From assembly GCA_028818385.1 (NCBI GenBank), contig JAPPNY010000016.1, positions 1-28,213 on the forward strand: a stretch of DNA of 28,213 nt, read 5' to 3'. Positions 1-7,522 of the stretch are shown one piece after another. Every line of letters starts with the position of its first letter. Position 1 is the stretch's first letter. The position numbers and the translations under genes are program-made. Source of the stretch: Spirochaetaceae bacterium (GTDB lineage Bacteria; Spirochaetota; Spirochaetia; SZUA-6; Bin103). Below the pieces are notes generated by a model. It was not told where the DNA came from and searched no databases. It saw only the letters and a list, made by a program, of their open reading frames with translations.

Positions 1-93
1 CCGCCTCCGAGCCTCAATTCAGCCAGTTTTCGGCCCGCGGCGCGAATAATCCGGGATAAGGGGAGGCGGCTACCTCCTTCACCAGTCTCGGCG

Positions 94-139
94 ACATTAT
101 GCCGGTGGAGCATAATGTCTGTGCAGCATCATTATGCCG
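94..139. promoter_or_regulatory. Palindrome plus repeated CATTATGCCG element upstream of the ATPase gene
   Basis: ACATTATG (94-101) and CATAATGT (111-118) are perfect 8-base inverted repeats separated by 9 bases. The ten bases CATTATGCCG at 95-104 occur again at 130-139, where they include the ATG at 134 used by the ATPase gene. Such an arrangement could be an operator that lets the product or a regulator shut the gene off at its own start. No known regulator is recognised; the role is inferred from the symmetry alone. Confidence 0.4.
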
Positions 140-1584
140 ATCCGTCTTCCGTTCCTGAACCGAACGCGCGAGCTGTCCCGGCTTCGGCGCGCCCTGTCAC
201 GGGCGGGCGACTCGCTGATCGTCGTCTATGGGCGACGCCGCTGCGGCAAGTCCCGCCTGCTGCAGGAGGCTCTCCGCGAACGCCGGCACGCCTACTATCT
301 GGCCGACCTCAGCGACGACAGCATCCAGCGCGCAGCCCTCGCGGTCGAAGCCGACCGGCTCGTGCCCGGATTCTCGGCGGCCACCTATCCCGACTGGGCG
401 GCGTTTCTGGAGACGTGGTGCGCACGGGTTCCCGCGGACGCTTGGCTGGTGATCGACGATCTGCCGTATCTGGTACAGGCCGATCCGGCGCTGCCGAGCA
501 TCGTCCAGCGCTTGGTCGACACCCCTCATGCGCGGCCTCTCTGCGGTTGGTCATCTGCGGTTCCTCACAGCGCATGATGCACGGTCTGGTGCTGGACGAG
601 ACCGCGCCGCTGTACGGCCGCGCTGCGGAGATCATCAAGGTCACGCCGATGCCCCCGGCCGCGCTGCCCGAAGCGTTGGGATTCCCACCGGAGCAAGCCG
701 TCATCGCCTACTCGGTCTGGGGAGGGTTGCCCCGCAACTGGGAGCTCGCCGCTGACTACCCTAGCACGGAGGAGGCGCTCGCCACGCTCCTCCTCGATCG
801 CAACGGCGTGCTGCACGCGGAACCGCCCCGCCTGCTGCTGGACGACATGCGCAGCGTGGTTCAGGCCAACTCCCTGCTCGCGCTGATCGGTGCCGGTTGC
901 CATCGCCTGAGCGAAATCGGCGGTCGCCTCGGCCAGCCGGCCTCGAACCTGAGCCGTCCGCTGGCGCGTCTGATCGATCTCGGCTATGTCCGTGAGCTTC
1001 CGTTCGGCGAGAGCACGCGGTCGACCAAGCGCAGCCTGTACCGGCTGGACGATCCGTTCCTGTTGTTCTGGTACCGTTTCGTTGCCCCGAACCGGTCCCG
1101 GCTCGAACACGACCTGATCGAGCCGGTGCACTCGGAAGTGTTGGCGCACCTTGCCGGCCACGTGGCCGAGGTATGGGAGTGGCTGGCGAGGGACTCGGTC
1201 CCCCGCCTCAAGCTTCACGGCATCGACTGGAATCCGGCGTCCCGCTGGTGGGGCCCCGGCATCGGCGGCACTCCGCTGGAGTTCGACGTGGTGGCCGAGT
1301 CCACCGATGGGCGGCACCTGCTGATCGGTGAAGTGAAGTGGTCCGACCGCTCCGACCCGGACCGTACCCGTGCGGAGCTGATACGCAAGGCGCACCGCGC
1401 TCCTTTCCGCAGCGGCAGGCGCCTGCACTACGCCCTGTGGCTGAAGAACCCCCACGGGGATCTAGTCGACGGGACGCCGCTCATCGGACCGTCCGCCGTA
1501 ATGGCATCGCGCCCCCGTCCGATGTCTGGTCCGCGGCGGGAGGGCAGTCAAAGGCTCACTGCCGCTCCTGAACGTACTCCTTGA
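134..1584 (+). pseudogene. AAA ATPase with C-terminal DUF234-type nuclease-like domain, frameshifted
   Basis: The product resembles the archaeal-type ATPases (about 460-490 residues) with an N-terminal P-loop NTPase, a winged helix and a C-terminal DUF234 domain. The N-terminus (MPIRLPFLNR, P-loop GRRRCGKSR, Walker B-like WLVIDDLPYL) is read from 134 to about 540. The rest, beginning LRLVICGSSQRMM, is read one frame back and runs to the stop at 1584. Losing one base near 535-542 (CCTCTCTG) explains the break: restoring it gives a continuous product of about 483 residues. The second part carries a winged-helix stretch (LSEIGGRLGQPASNLSRPL) and LEFDVV with GEVKW, a PD-(D/E)XK-like D...ExK signature. 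Biological role of the family is not settled. The 3' end overlaps the convergent hydrolase gene by 29 bases. The break could be a real mutation or an assembly error. Confidence 0.75.
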
Positions 1585-2634
1585 GGTGGCACGCGGAGCC
1601 GGACGTCTCGACCGACCATCGGGTGCACGATCCAATCCGACGGCGAAGTCGAACGAAGCCGGGCTTCGGCGACCGACGCAGGCGTATTCCGGACTGTCTG
1701 ATCGTGCGCTCGACGACGCTGGCCCTGCGAGCCGGGCCGCTTACGTCGACCTTCGCCGTGGCGTACGCGGTCTCGGTCTTGGACAGAATCCTTCGCGCAT
1801 CATCATCGCTCGGCAGGACACGATCACCTCTTCGCCATGGAGTCAGCACCGCGACCGGGGCAGGATCCAGCAACTCTTTCCATATACGCGGTTCGTCGGC
1901 GCTGTCCGAGCCATGGTGAGGCACCTTGAAAGCGGAAGCCGCACCAAGGGGTCGAGCCGGATCCTGAACGATCTTCAGCCAACCGTTCCGCTCCAGGTCC
2001 GAACCAAGCAGCACAGCGATGTCGCTGACCTCCACCCGAAGGACAACAGCAACCTCGTTGGGCGAAAGACTACGTATCCTTGTTTCGGGCTGACCCGCCT
2101 GAGGCAACAAGCGGGACAATGCTCTCAGAAAGTCGGAATACAAGTCATCCGCAGGGGAGAGCGACCAGATGTGACACGCACCCTTCGCAAAGACACGGCG
2201 ATTCGCGAACGCCGGGGTTGGCGTTAGCTGAACGTCTGCCAGCTTACGGAACACGCGGTGCATCTCACGCAGGCCGGAACCAAAATCGGCATGGTGTCGG
2301 CATTCCAGCGCATGAGCCCTTGCGAGAAACTCCTCGTTGCAAAGAACGCCTGCACAACAGAAGGAGGCGTTCGAACATTCATGAAGCATCCGTGCAAGGC
2401 CACGTATATGATCGTCGTGCCAGTGCGTGGCAACGATCATGGCGACGGCGCGACACGGATCGACGCCGATGTTCTCCAGATAGTCGAGTGCAGCCGGAGC
2501 GTCCTCTCGTCCACATGAATCGACTATCACCCAGACACCATCGCCGGTATGCAGGACTATGCTCTCACCGTAACCGGGACCCAGTAGAGTCAGCTCGAAC
2601 TCGTCATCCTTCGGGGGATTCCCCCGTTCGTCAC
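1556..2634 (-). CDS. MBL-fold metallo-hydrolase, ComEC-like; apparent one-base frameshift near its start
   Basis: This is a metallo-beta-lactamase-fold hydrolase. It has the metal site THWHDDH, a later LLGSDLE (probable bridging Asp) and FKVPHHGSDS, the His-His-Gly-Ser stretch typical of ComEC/Rec2-type members that act on nucleic acid or phosphodiester substrates. The uninterrupted frame can start only at the GTG at 2530, which cuts off the first beta strands: readable upstream codons encode LTLLGPGYGES and VLHTGDGVWVIVD, clearly part of the domain, but have no start codon. Adding one G to the run of five (2621-2625) joins this to a GTG at 2634, whose GTGA overlaps the stop of the upstream gene and gives an N-terminus MTNGGNPPKDDEFELTLLG. 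No signal peptide or membrane segment is visible, so it is a soluble protein, not the ComEC channel. Third gene of the 3933-1556 cassette. The substrate is unknown. Confidence 0.8.
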
Positions 2635-3233
2635 AGTCCCAGTGCCTTCATCGTGTTGCGCGCCCACTCCTTGCCCTGCTGGAGGTCCCGTTCGGTCAGT
2701 CGAGGAATATCTCGGAACACGATCTGGGACACGCGTTTCTTGGTCCCGGCAGGAGTTCGTTCGTAGCCGATGACCCAACGGAAGATAGCACCTTCGCGTA
2801 GCTTGGCAGCATCGTCATCGGAGATTTCGTCCAAGGGGATGATCGCTTCTTCCTCTTCGTGCGAAGAGCCGTTGGTCAAATCGACCAGCCTCGCCACAAA
2901 CTCGCTCCCAATTATCTCCAGAACGTAGCCCTCCCACTCCTGAAGAGCGTGCAACGTCCCTCGGCGTGACGCGGGCGGTACCGACGGCGGAGTGTCTACC
3001 ATAGAGGCGCCCGCCCCGAGCTGCGCGGGACCTGATCGCATCGTCAGGCCTTCCGCTGCCGTCCCGCGTGGCCTGGAGGCGGTTGCCTCTGCGGCGTGCT
3101 GCCGAACCAGTGCCAAACGCACCGCTTCATCCACATTGGGCAGAAGGGGAGCCGCGTCGGCGGTGCCGGCACTACCCGCTCCGGCACTGTCGTCGAAGCT
3201 ACGGGCGGTGGCAGCTTGGCCAGACTGAGCCAC
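2631..3233 (-). CDS. Conserved protein of unknown function, middle gene of the MBL cassette
   Basis: The product has 200 residues from the GTG at 3233, chosen because AGGTGGAG lies seven bases upstream and the start falls just after the stop of the preceding gene. The first ~100 residues are low in complexity (Ala, Gly, Ser, Pro) and look disordered. The C-terminal half is a compact domain: WEGYVLEIIGSEFVARLVDL, an acidic run HEEEEAIIPLDEI, then GAIFRWVIGYERTPAGTKKRVSQIVF and PRLTERDLQ. I know this pattern only from uncharacterised proteins and assign no function. Alternating beta strands suggest a small beta-barrel, which is inference. The stop shares GTGA with the hydrolase gene, so the two are probably translationally coupled. 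Base composition is visibly lower in G+C than the metabolic genes around it. Confidence 0.72.
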   Translation of the reverse strand: MAQSGQAATARSFDDSAGAGSAGTADAAPLLPNVDEAVRLALVRQHAAEATASRPRGTAAEGLTMRSGPAQLGAGASMVDTPPSVPPASRRGTLHALQEWEGYVLEIIGSEFVARLVDLTNGSSHEEEEAIIPLDEISDDDAAKLREGAIFRWVIGYERTPAGTKKRVSQIVFRDIPRLTERDLQQGKEWARNTMKALGL

Positions 3234-3237
3234 GAGG

Positions 3238-3933
3238 CTACTCCACCTGCGCCAAAGACATGATGTGGTCAACGATACCATCACTTCGCCGTATTGAGGT
3301 ATCGAATCCATCTTCCAGTAACCCGATCAGTTGTGCTTGCCCGCCTGCGTCCGCCGGCTCGACTGCGAAGTGATCATTGACCCGGACATAGACACCTGAC
3401 CGGCCACCGCCGATCCGGTTGGATGGTTCGACAGTAATATTGACCTGGCCGCCGGGAGGCCTACCTTTGCACTGAAGCTGCGACATCGTAAGTGATGTCA
3501 TCCCACCGTGCTCGCCCGCCAGATCAAGTTCCTGGGCGTAGGCACCCCACGGAGCCACCGGTGCAAGCGTTCTGCCGATCCGATCTCGCTCGGTCGAACT
3601 TCCCACTCGAAAGTGCACGTGGCGGTTGATGCCCATCGCTGTGAGAGGCGTGTGATCGAGATGCTCCTTGAACACACGCACGACGAGGTCGCGCACGCGA
3701 ACGTACGGTGCGTGTGCCGACTCGGCAATGAAACGGTCGGTCGTGACCTGCAACCGCAGCCAGTCGGTCGAGAACCGGGTCAATTGCGCATGAGCCACCT
3801 CCAGCTCCGCACTCTCGGCGGCACTCTCCGGCAGAAGGCCGTGGAGCGCGAACCATGCTGGTGTGAAGATCGACGGGTTGAGGCTGCCTACGAGCACGAC
3901 GCCCACGTCGTCGATCTCCGCTTGGATCCTCAC
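3238..3933 (-). CDS. Conserved protein of unknown function, first gene of the MBL cassette
   Basis: The product has 231 residues if it starts at the GTG at 3933 (MRIQAEIDDVGVVLVGSLNPSIF). The same frame stays open to a TTG at 4005, but that extra stretch (with CSCPG) looks unlike a folded N-terminus. The body has regular motifs: NPSIFTPAWFALHGLLP, WLRLQVTTDRFIAES, VRVRDLVVRVFKEHL, MGINRHVHFRVGS and RTLAPVAPWG, ending SDGIVDHIMSLAQ. I recognise this only as a recurrent hypothetical protein and see no catalytic motif or membrane segment. Four bases separate it from the next gene, so the three genes form an operon. A possible promoter lies upstream at 4035-4040. Start choice is uncertain; a frameshift near the start is also possible because an ATG at 4012 with a good GGAGG site leads into a short, closed frame. 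Confidence 0.7.
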   Translation of the reverse strand: MRIQAEIDDVGVVLVGSLNPSIFTPAWFALHGLLPESAAESAELEVAHAQLTRFSTDWLRLQVTTDRFIAESAHAPYVRVRDLVVRVFKEHLDHTPLTAMGINRHVHFRVGSSTERDRIGRTLAPVAPWGAYAQELDLAGEHGGMTSLTMSQLQCKGRPPGGQVNITVEPSNRIGGGRSGVYVRVNDHFAVEPADAGGQAQLIGLLEDGFDTSIRRSDGIVDHIMSLAQVE

Positions 3934-4009
3934 GTCATCGCCGCTTGCGACTGCATAGCCAGGGCAACTGCAATCGTGTGTCGACCGGCGGGTACGGAAC
4001 GGCAAGGAT

Positions 4010-4040
4010 CATCCAGGATCAGTCCTCCAGTCAGAGTATA
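4010..4040 (-). promoter_or_regulatory. Candidate -10 box and ribosome-binding site for the three-gene cassette
   Basis: On the minus strand TATACT (4040-4035) matches the -10 consensus in five of six bases, and GGAGG (4028-4024) follows, 11 bases before an ATG at 4012. No convincing -35 hexamer sits 17 bases upstream. The ATG frame closes after about 25 codons, so these signals may serve a short leader peptide or a start that has since shifted frame. Confidence 0.35.
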
Positions 4041-4093
4041 GCTTCAGTTCCGGCTAATTCGCGTTCGAGCCACCGACACGCGAGTGGCACGAG

Positions 4094-5098
4094 TCATCGA
4101 GCCACCGTTTCCTGTGAATTGCGGCAACGCCCGCCTTCCGCAAGCCGGTCCTCCGGCGCCAGGCCGGCGGCCGTGAGGACCCGCTCAAGCCGTCGCCAGG
4201 CGAAGATCGGCATCATGTGCACGCCGGCCACGCCGGGAGTGGCGCGCAGCCGCCGGAGCAGCTCGACGGTGTAGCGCATCCCCTCCTCGGCCGCTTTGCC
4301 GCGCGCATCCGCCTTCCGCAGACGGTCGAGCAGGGCGTCGGTCTCCGGGTGTGATCCGGTGAAGCCGACCAGGAACAGCCACGTGCGCAGCGACAGTGGC
4401 GAGGTGATGACCGGCACGCCGCAGACGATCGGCGCCGTCACGCCGAGCCGCTCGACCTCGGCCAGCCAGCGAGTGAACCGGCCCCACAGGAACGGCGGCT
4501 GCGTCAGGATCACCTGCGCGCCGGCGTCGATCTTGCGCTGCATGCGGCGCGCGCGCGCCGCCGGCCCGGGCAGGATCGGGTTCTCGACCGCCCACAGCGG
4601 CTGATCGGGATGCGCACGCCGGATCGCGCGCAGGATGCGGAACGAGTTCTGCGGCAGCAGCCAGCCCAGCTTCACGATCCCGAACAGGCGGCGCACCAGG
4701 CCGCCTCCCGAGAGCACCAGCAGCGCCACCGAACCGCCGGCGCGCGCCGCCGCCACCCGCCGCGCCACCATGCCGGCGGTCCGCAGACTGGCCGACACCG
4801 TGAACACCGGCTCGGCGCTCTTCTCAAGCGCCACCGCGATGCGCCGCTCCAGCGGCTCGCGCGGGCCGCGCGCGACCGGCTTGCGCCGCGCCAGCAGGTC
4901 GCGGAAGCGGCCGACCAGCGGCAGGTCCGGCAGCGTCACCGCGTCGACCAGTCCCTTGTCCAGCATGCGCCGGTAGGAGCGCGCCTGGCTGGCCTGCGTC
5001 TGCTCGACGGTGATCACGAAGCGGCCGTCCGCGAGGCGTTCGAGCACCGTGCCGAGGCGCACGCGGCTGTCGTCCGTCGTCTTCTCTTCCTTCGCCAT
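4094..5098 (-). CDS. Methylenetetrahydrofolate-reductase-like protein
   Basis: The product has 334 residues and resembles the FAD-dependent methylenetetrahydrofolate reductase TIM-barrel family, which interconverts 5,10-methylene- and 5-methyl-tetrahydrofolate. Support is the opening strand RFVITVEQTQ, the central IDAGAQVILTQPPF (the family's 'GADF.vTQ' position), IVCGVPVITSPLS and a late GVHMMPIFAW. It is divergent from MetF: the usual N-terminal E-x-x-P-P is replaced by EQTQ, so the function could be a related C1 reductase. It is soluble, with no signal or membrane segment. It begins 7 bases after the sulfatase stop on the same strand, with no clear Shine-Dalgarno sequence, so co-transcription with the sulfatase is likely. 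Confidence 0.7.
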   Translation of the reverse strand: MAKEEKTTDDSRVRLGTVLERLADGRFVITVEQTQASQARSYRRMLDKGLVDAVTLPDLPLVGRFRDLLARRKPVARGPREPLERRIAVALEKSAEPVFTVSASLRTAGMVARRVAAARAGGSVALLVLSGGGLVRRLFGIVKLGWLLPQNSFRILRAIRRAHPDQPLWAVENPILPGPAARARRMQRKIDAGAQVILTQPPFLWGRFTRWLAEVERLGVTAPIVCGVPVITSPLSLRTWLFLVGFTGSHPETDALLDRLRKADARGKAAEEGMRYTVELLRRLRATPGVAGVHMMPIFAWRRLERVLTAAGLAPEDRLAEGGRCRNSQETVAR

Positions 5099-5105
5099 CG
5101 AACGC

Positions 5106-6554
5106 TCAGAGGTACGGATACAGCTTCGTGGGGTCGTAGCCGGGGATGAACAGGTCGTGCGGACGCCCGGTCACCAAGTCCCCGCCACGGACGAACCCCT
5201 CCGGCCGGTCGCGCAGCACGTCCACCAGACGTGACCGCCACCGCGCAAGCTCCGCACCGCCTGCGGGCGCCAGGTTGCGCAGCTCCGCGGGATCTTCGTC
5301 CAGGTCGAAGAGCTGCTCCCGGCCGGTCTGCGAGTACCACACGTACTTGCGGTGGCCGTCGGTCAGGTAGTGCTGGCCCAGGTCGTAGGCGTACTGGCCG
5401 GCGTGCTCGCCGTGCAGGTACTCGCGCACGGTCTGCGCCTCGCCGCGCATGACCGGCAGCAGGCTCCTGCCGGTCACCGAGTCCGGGATCGGCGCACCGG
5501 CGATGTCCAGGATGGTCGGCATCAGGTCCTGCAGCCCGACCGCCGCCTGCGACACGACGCCGGAGCAGAGCGGATCGCGCTGCGGGCCGCTGACCAGGAA
5601 CGGTACCCGCGCCGAGCCCTCGTACGGCCAGCACTTGCGGAACATGTGGTGGTCGCCGAGCATCTCGCCGTGGTCGGCGGTGAACAGGAACACCGTGTCG
5701 GCCAGCTCCGTCTTCATCACCTGCAGCAGCCGGCCGATCTGGTCGTCGATAAAGTTGATCATCCCGTAGTAGGCCGCCTGGCTGCAGCGCCGGTCGTGCT
5801 CGTCCAGGTCGATGTACCAGGCGTTGGGATCGACGCCCTTGCGCGGCAGCGGCCCGCCGGGCATGTCCAGCGCCCAGTCGCCGACCGGCGGGACCGGCAG
5901 GTCGCGGCCGATGTAGCGGTCGTAGTAGTGGCGCGGCGGCGTGAACGGCGGGTGCGGGTCGATGAACGACAGGTTGAGGAAGAACGGCTGCGCGTCGTCG
6001 CGGTGCTCCAGGAAGTGGATGGCGCGGTCGACGACCCAGAACGTGTGCAGCAGCTCCTCCGGCAGGTGATGAGGCCGGCCCACCCAGGCGTTGGAGGCCA
6101 CCCCGTGAGCGTAGCCGGCGTGCTGGTCGCGCACGCCGCGGTCGGCCAGCCACTCGGCGTAGTCGCCGGTGTTACTGCTGTCGGCGATCTGCACGTGCTC
6201 GAAGCCGTAACGCCAGCGGCTCGACCCGCGGCCGCGCACGTGGCTCTTGCCGATCATCTCGGTCTGGTAGCCGGCGGCGGTCAGCTCACCGGCCAGCAAG
6301 TGAGGCGGCGCCCAGTCGTGGTCCGGACCCATGCCCACCGCGCCGTTGGCCGCCGGTGCCGTGCCGCTCATCATGGTGCGGCGCGCCGGTACGCAGCTCG
6401 GGCACTCGGCATAGGCGCGGCTGAAGCGCGCTCCCGTGGCGGCCAGCCAGTCCAGGTTGGGCGTCTGCAGCACCGGGTGGCCCTCGATGCCCAGGGCGTC
6501 GCCGCGATGCTGGTCGGTCAGGATCAGGACGATGTTGGGTCGGTCGCTCGCCAT
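5106..6554 (-). CDS. Sulfatase (formylglycine-dependent, arylsulfatase/choline-sulfatase-like)
   Basis: The product has 482 residues and is a type I sulfatase that hydrolyses sulfate esters (some relatives hydrolyse phosphonate or phosphodiester bonds). The N-terminus PNIVLILTDQHRGD supplies metal-binding Asp14 and Gln15. The sulfatase signature is C54-V-P-A-R58, where Cys54 would be converted to formylglycine. TADHGEMLGDH, near residue 293, supplies the other metal ligands. IPGYDPTKLYPYL ends the chain. No signal peptide is visible, so it is probably cytoplasmic and would act on imported sulfated compounds. No formylglycine-generating enzyme gene is in the window. A -10-like TAAGCT (6569-6564) ends nine bases before the ATG and there is no ribosome-binding site, so a leaderless message is possible. 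The exact substrate is not predictable. Confidence 0.9.
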   Translation of the reverse strand: MASDRPNIVLILTDQHRGDALGIEGHPVLQTPNLDWLAATGARFSRAYAECPSCVPARRTMMSGTAPAANGAVGMGPDHDWAPPHLLAGELTAAGYQTEMIGKSHVRGRGSSRWRYGFEHVQIADSSNTGDYAEWLADRGVRDQHAGYAHGVASNAWVGRPHHLPEELLHTFWVVDRAIHFLEHRDDAQPFFLNLSFIDPHPPFTPPRHYYDRYIGRDLPVPPVGDWALDMPGGPLPRKGVDPNAWYIDLDEHDRRCSQAAYYGMINFIDDQIGRLLQVMKTELADTVFLFTADHGEMLGDHHMFRKCWPYEGSARVPFLVSGPQRDPLCSGVVSQAAVGLQDLMPTILDIAGAPIPDSVTGRSLLPVMRGEAQTVREYLHGEHAGQYAYDLGQHYLTDGHRKYVWYSQTGREQLFDLDEDPAELRNLAPAGGAELARWRSRLVDVLRDRPEGFVRGGDLVTGRPHDLFIPGYDPTKLYPYL

Positions 6555-6571
6555 GGCGCGGGTAGCTTAGC

Positions 6572-7432
6572 TCATCGGCCCGCTGATGCCTGACGGCGCT
6601 GGCGGAGCGCCTCGAACAGCAGCGCCGCGCCCGCCATGGCGACGTTGACCGAGTCCGCGCGGCCCAGCATCGGGATCGACACGGCGGCGTCCGCGCCGGT
6701 CAGCCACGCCTCGTCCAGGCCGAACTGCTCGTTGCCCACCACCACGGCGACGGCGCCGGCGAGGTCGTGGTCGGTGTAGCAGCGTTCGGCCGACGGCGTG
6801 GTGACGACCGTGCGCACCCCGCGCGCGGCCAGCCAGCGCCGCGTGGCCTCCGCCCCGGCCTGCGCCGCCGGCACAGTGAACAGCGTGCCGACGCTGGCGC
6901 GCACGACGTTGGGATTGAACAGGTCGGTCACCGGGTCGCAGACGATCAGCGCGGCGGCGCCCACCGCGTCGGCCGTGCGCAGCAGGGTGCCCAGGTTGCC
7001 CGGCTTCTCTATCGCCGTGGCGATCACGTACAGCGGGTCGGCCGGCGGCTCCGGCAGTCCGTCGATCGTCCAGTCCGGCATCGGCGCAACCGCCAGCAGC
7101 CCGTCGGGCCGGTCGCGGTAGGAGAGCTTGGCGAACACGGCGTCGTCGGTCGGGACCAGCTCGGCTCCGCAGTCCCGGCGGGCGCTCTCGAGCAGCGCCG
7201 GTTCGTTGCTGCCCAGGTAGAACGCGGGACAATGGTAGACCGTCTCCAGCGGCAGCCGCACCTCCACGGCGCGCAGCAGCTCCCGGTAGCCCTCGATCAG
7301 GAACGCCCGCTCCCGGTCCCGCGCACGCCTGCGGCGCAGCCGCACCACGCGCTTCACACCGGCGTTGTTCATGCTGAAAACCGCAGGTCTGGCCACCGTG
7401 TGCTCCACGGCGCCAGTATGGATCCTCGACAC
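6572..7432 (-). CDS. TrmH/SpoU-family RNA 2'-O-methyltransferase
   Basis: The product has 286 residues and is a SPOUT-fold methyltransferase that uses S-adenosylmethionine to methylate ribose 2'-hydroxyls of tRNA or rRNA. All three SpoU motifs are present in order: EKPGNLGTLLRTADAVG (Asn and the catalytic Arg), VVVGNEQFGLDE and SIPMLGRADSVNVAMAGA, which form the knotted cofactor site. The N-terminal ~110 residues match the substrate-binding domain (RERAFLIEGYRELLRA). I chose the GTG at 7432 because GGAGGG lies four bases upstream; the frame is open further, to 7489, and an ATG at 7372 is also possible. Seventeen bases separate its stop from the sulfatase start. It diverges from the ATPase gene at 7523. 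Which nucleotide it modifies cannot be told. Confidence 0.88.
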   Translation of the reverse strand: MSRIHTGAVEHTVARPAVFSMNNAGVKRVVRLRRRRARDRERAFLIEGYRELLRAVEVRLPLETVYHCPAFYLGSNEPALLESARRDCGAELVPTDDAVFAKLSYRDRPDGLLAVAPMPDWTIDGLPEPPADPLYVIATAIEKPGNLGTLLRTADAVGAAALIVCDPVTDLFNPNVVRASVGTLFTVPAAQAGAEATRRWLAARGVRTVVTTPSAERCYTDHDLAGAVAVVVGNEQFGLDEAWLTGADAAVSIPMLGRADSVNVAMAGAALLFEALRQRRQASAGR

Positions 7433-7522
7433 GGTGCCCTCCATCCGGTTGTTCCGACGGCGGCGAGCTTGAGCGGTACCTGCCCGCACGCAAGGATGAC
7501 AGCCGCGCCACCTGCCGCGACA

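Noticed and set aside
1586..2766. Plus-strand open frames opposite the MBL hydrolase
   Set aside because: No recognisable domain. The minus strand carries the metal-binding motifs THWHDDH and PHHGS.
3945..4274. Small plus-strand frame across the gap between the cassette and the reductase
   Set aside because: Ser/Arg-rich shadow with no ribosome-binding site, overlapping the 3' end of the reductase gene.
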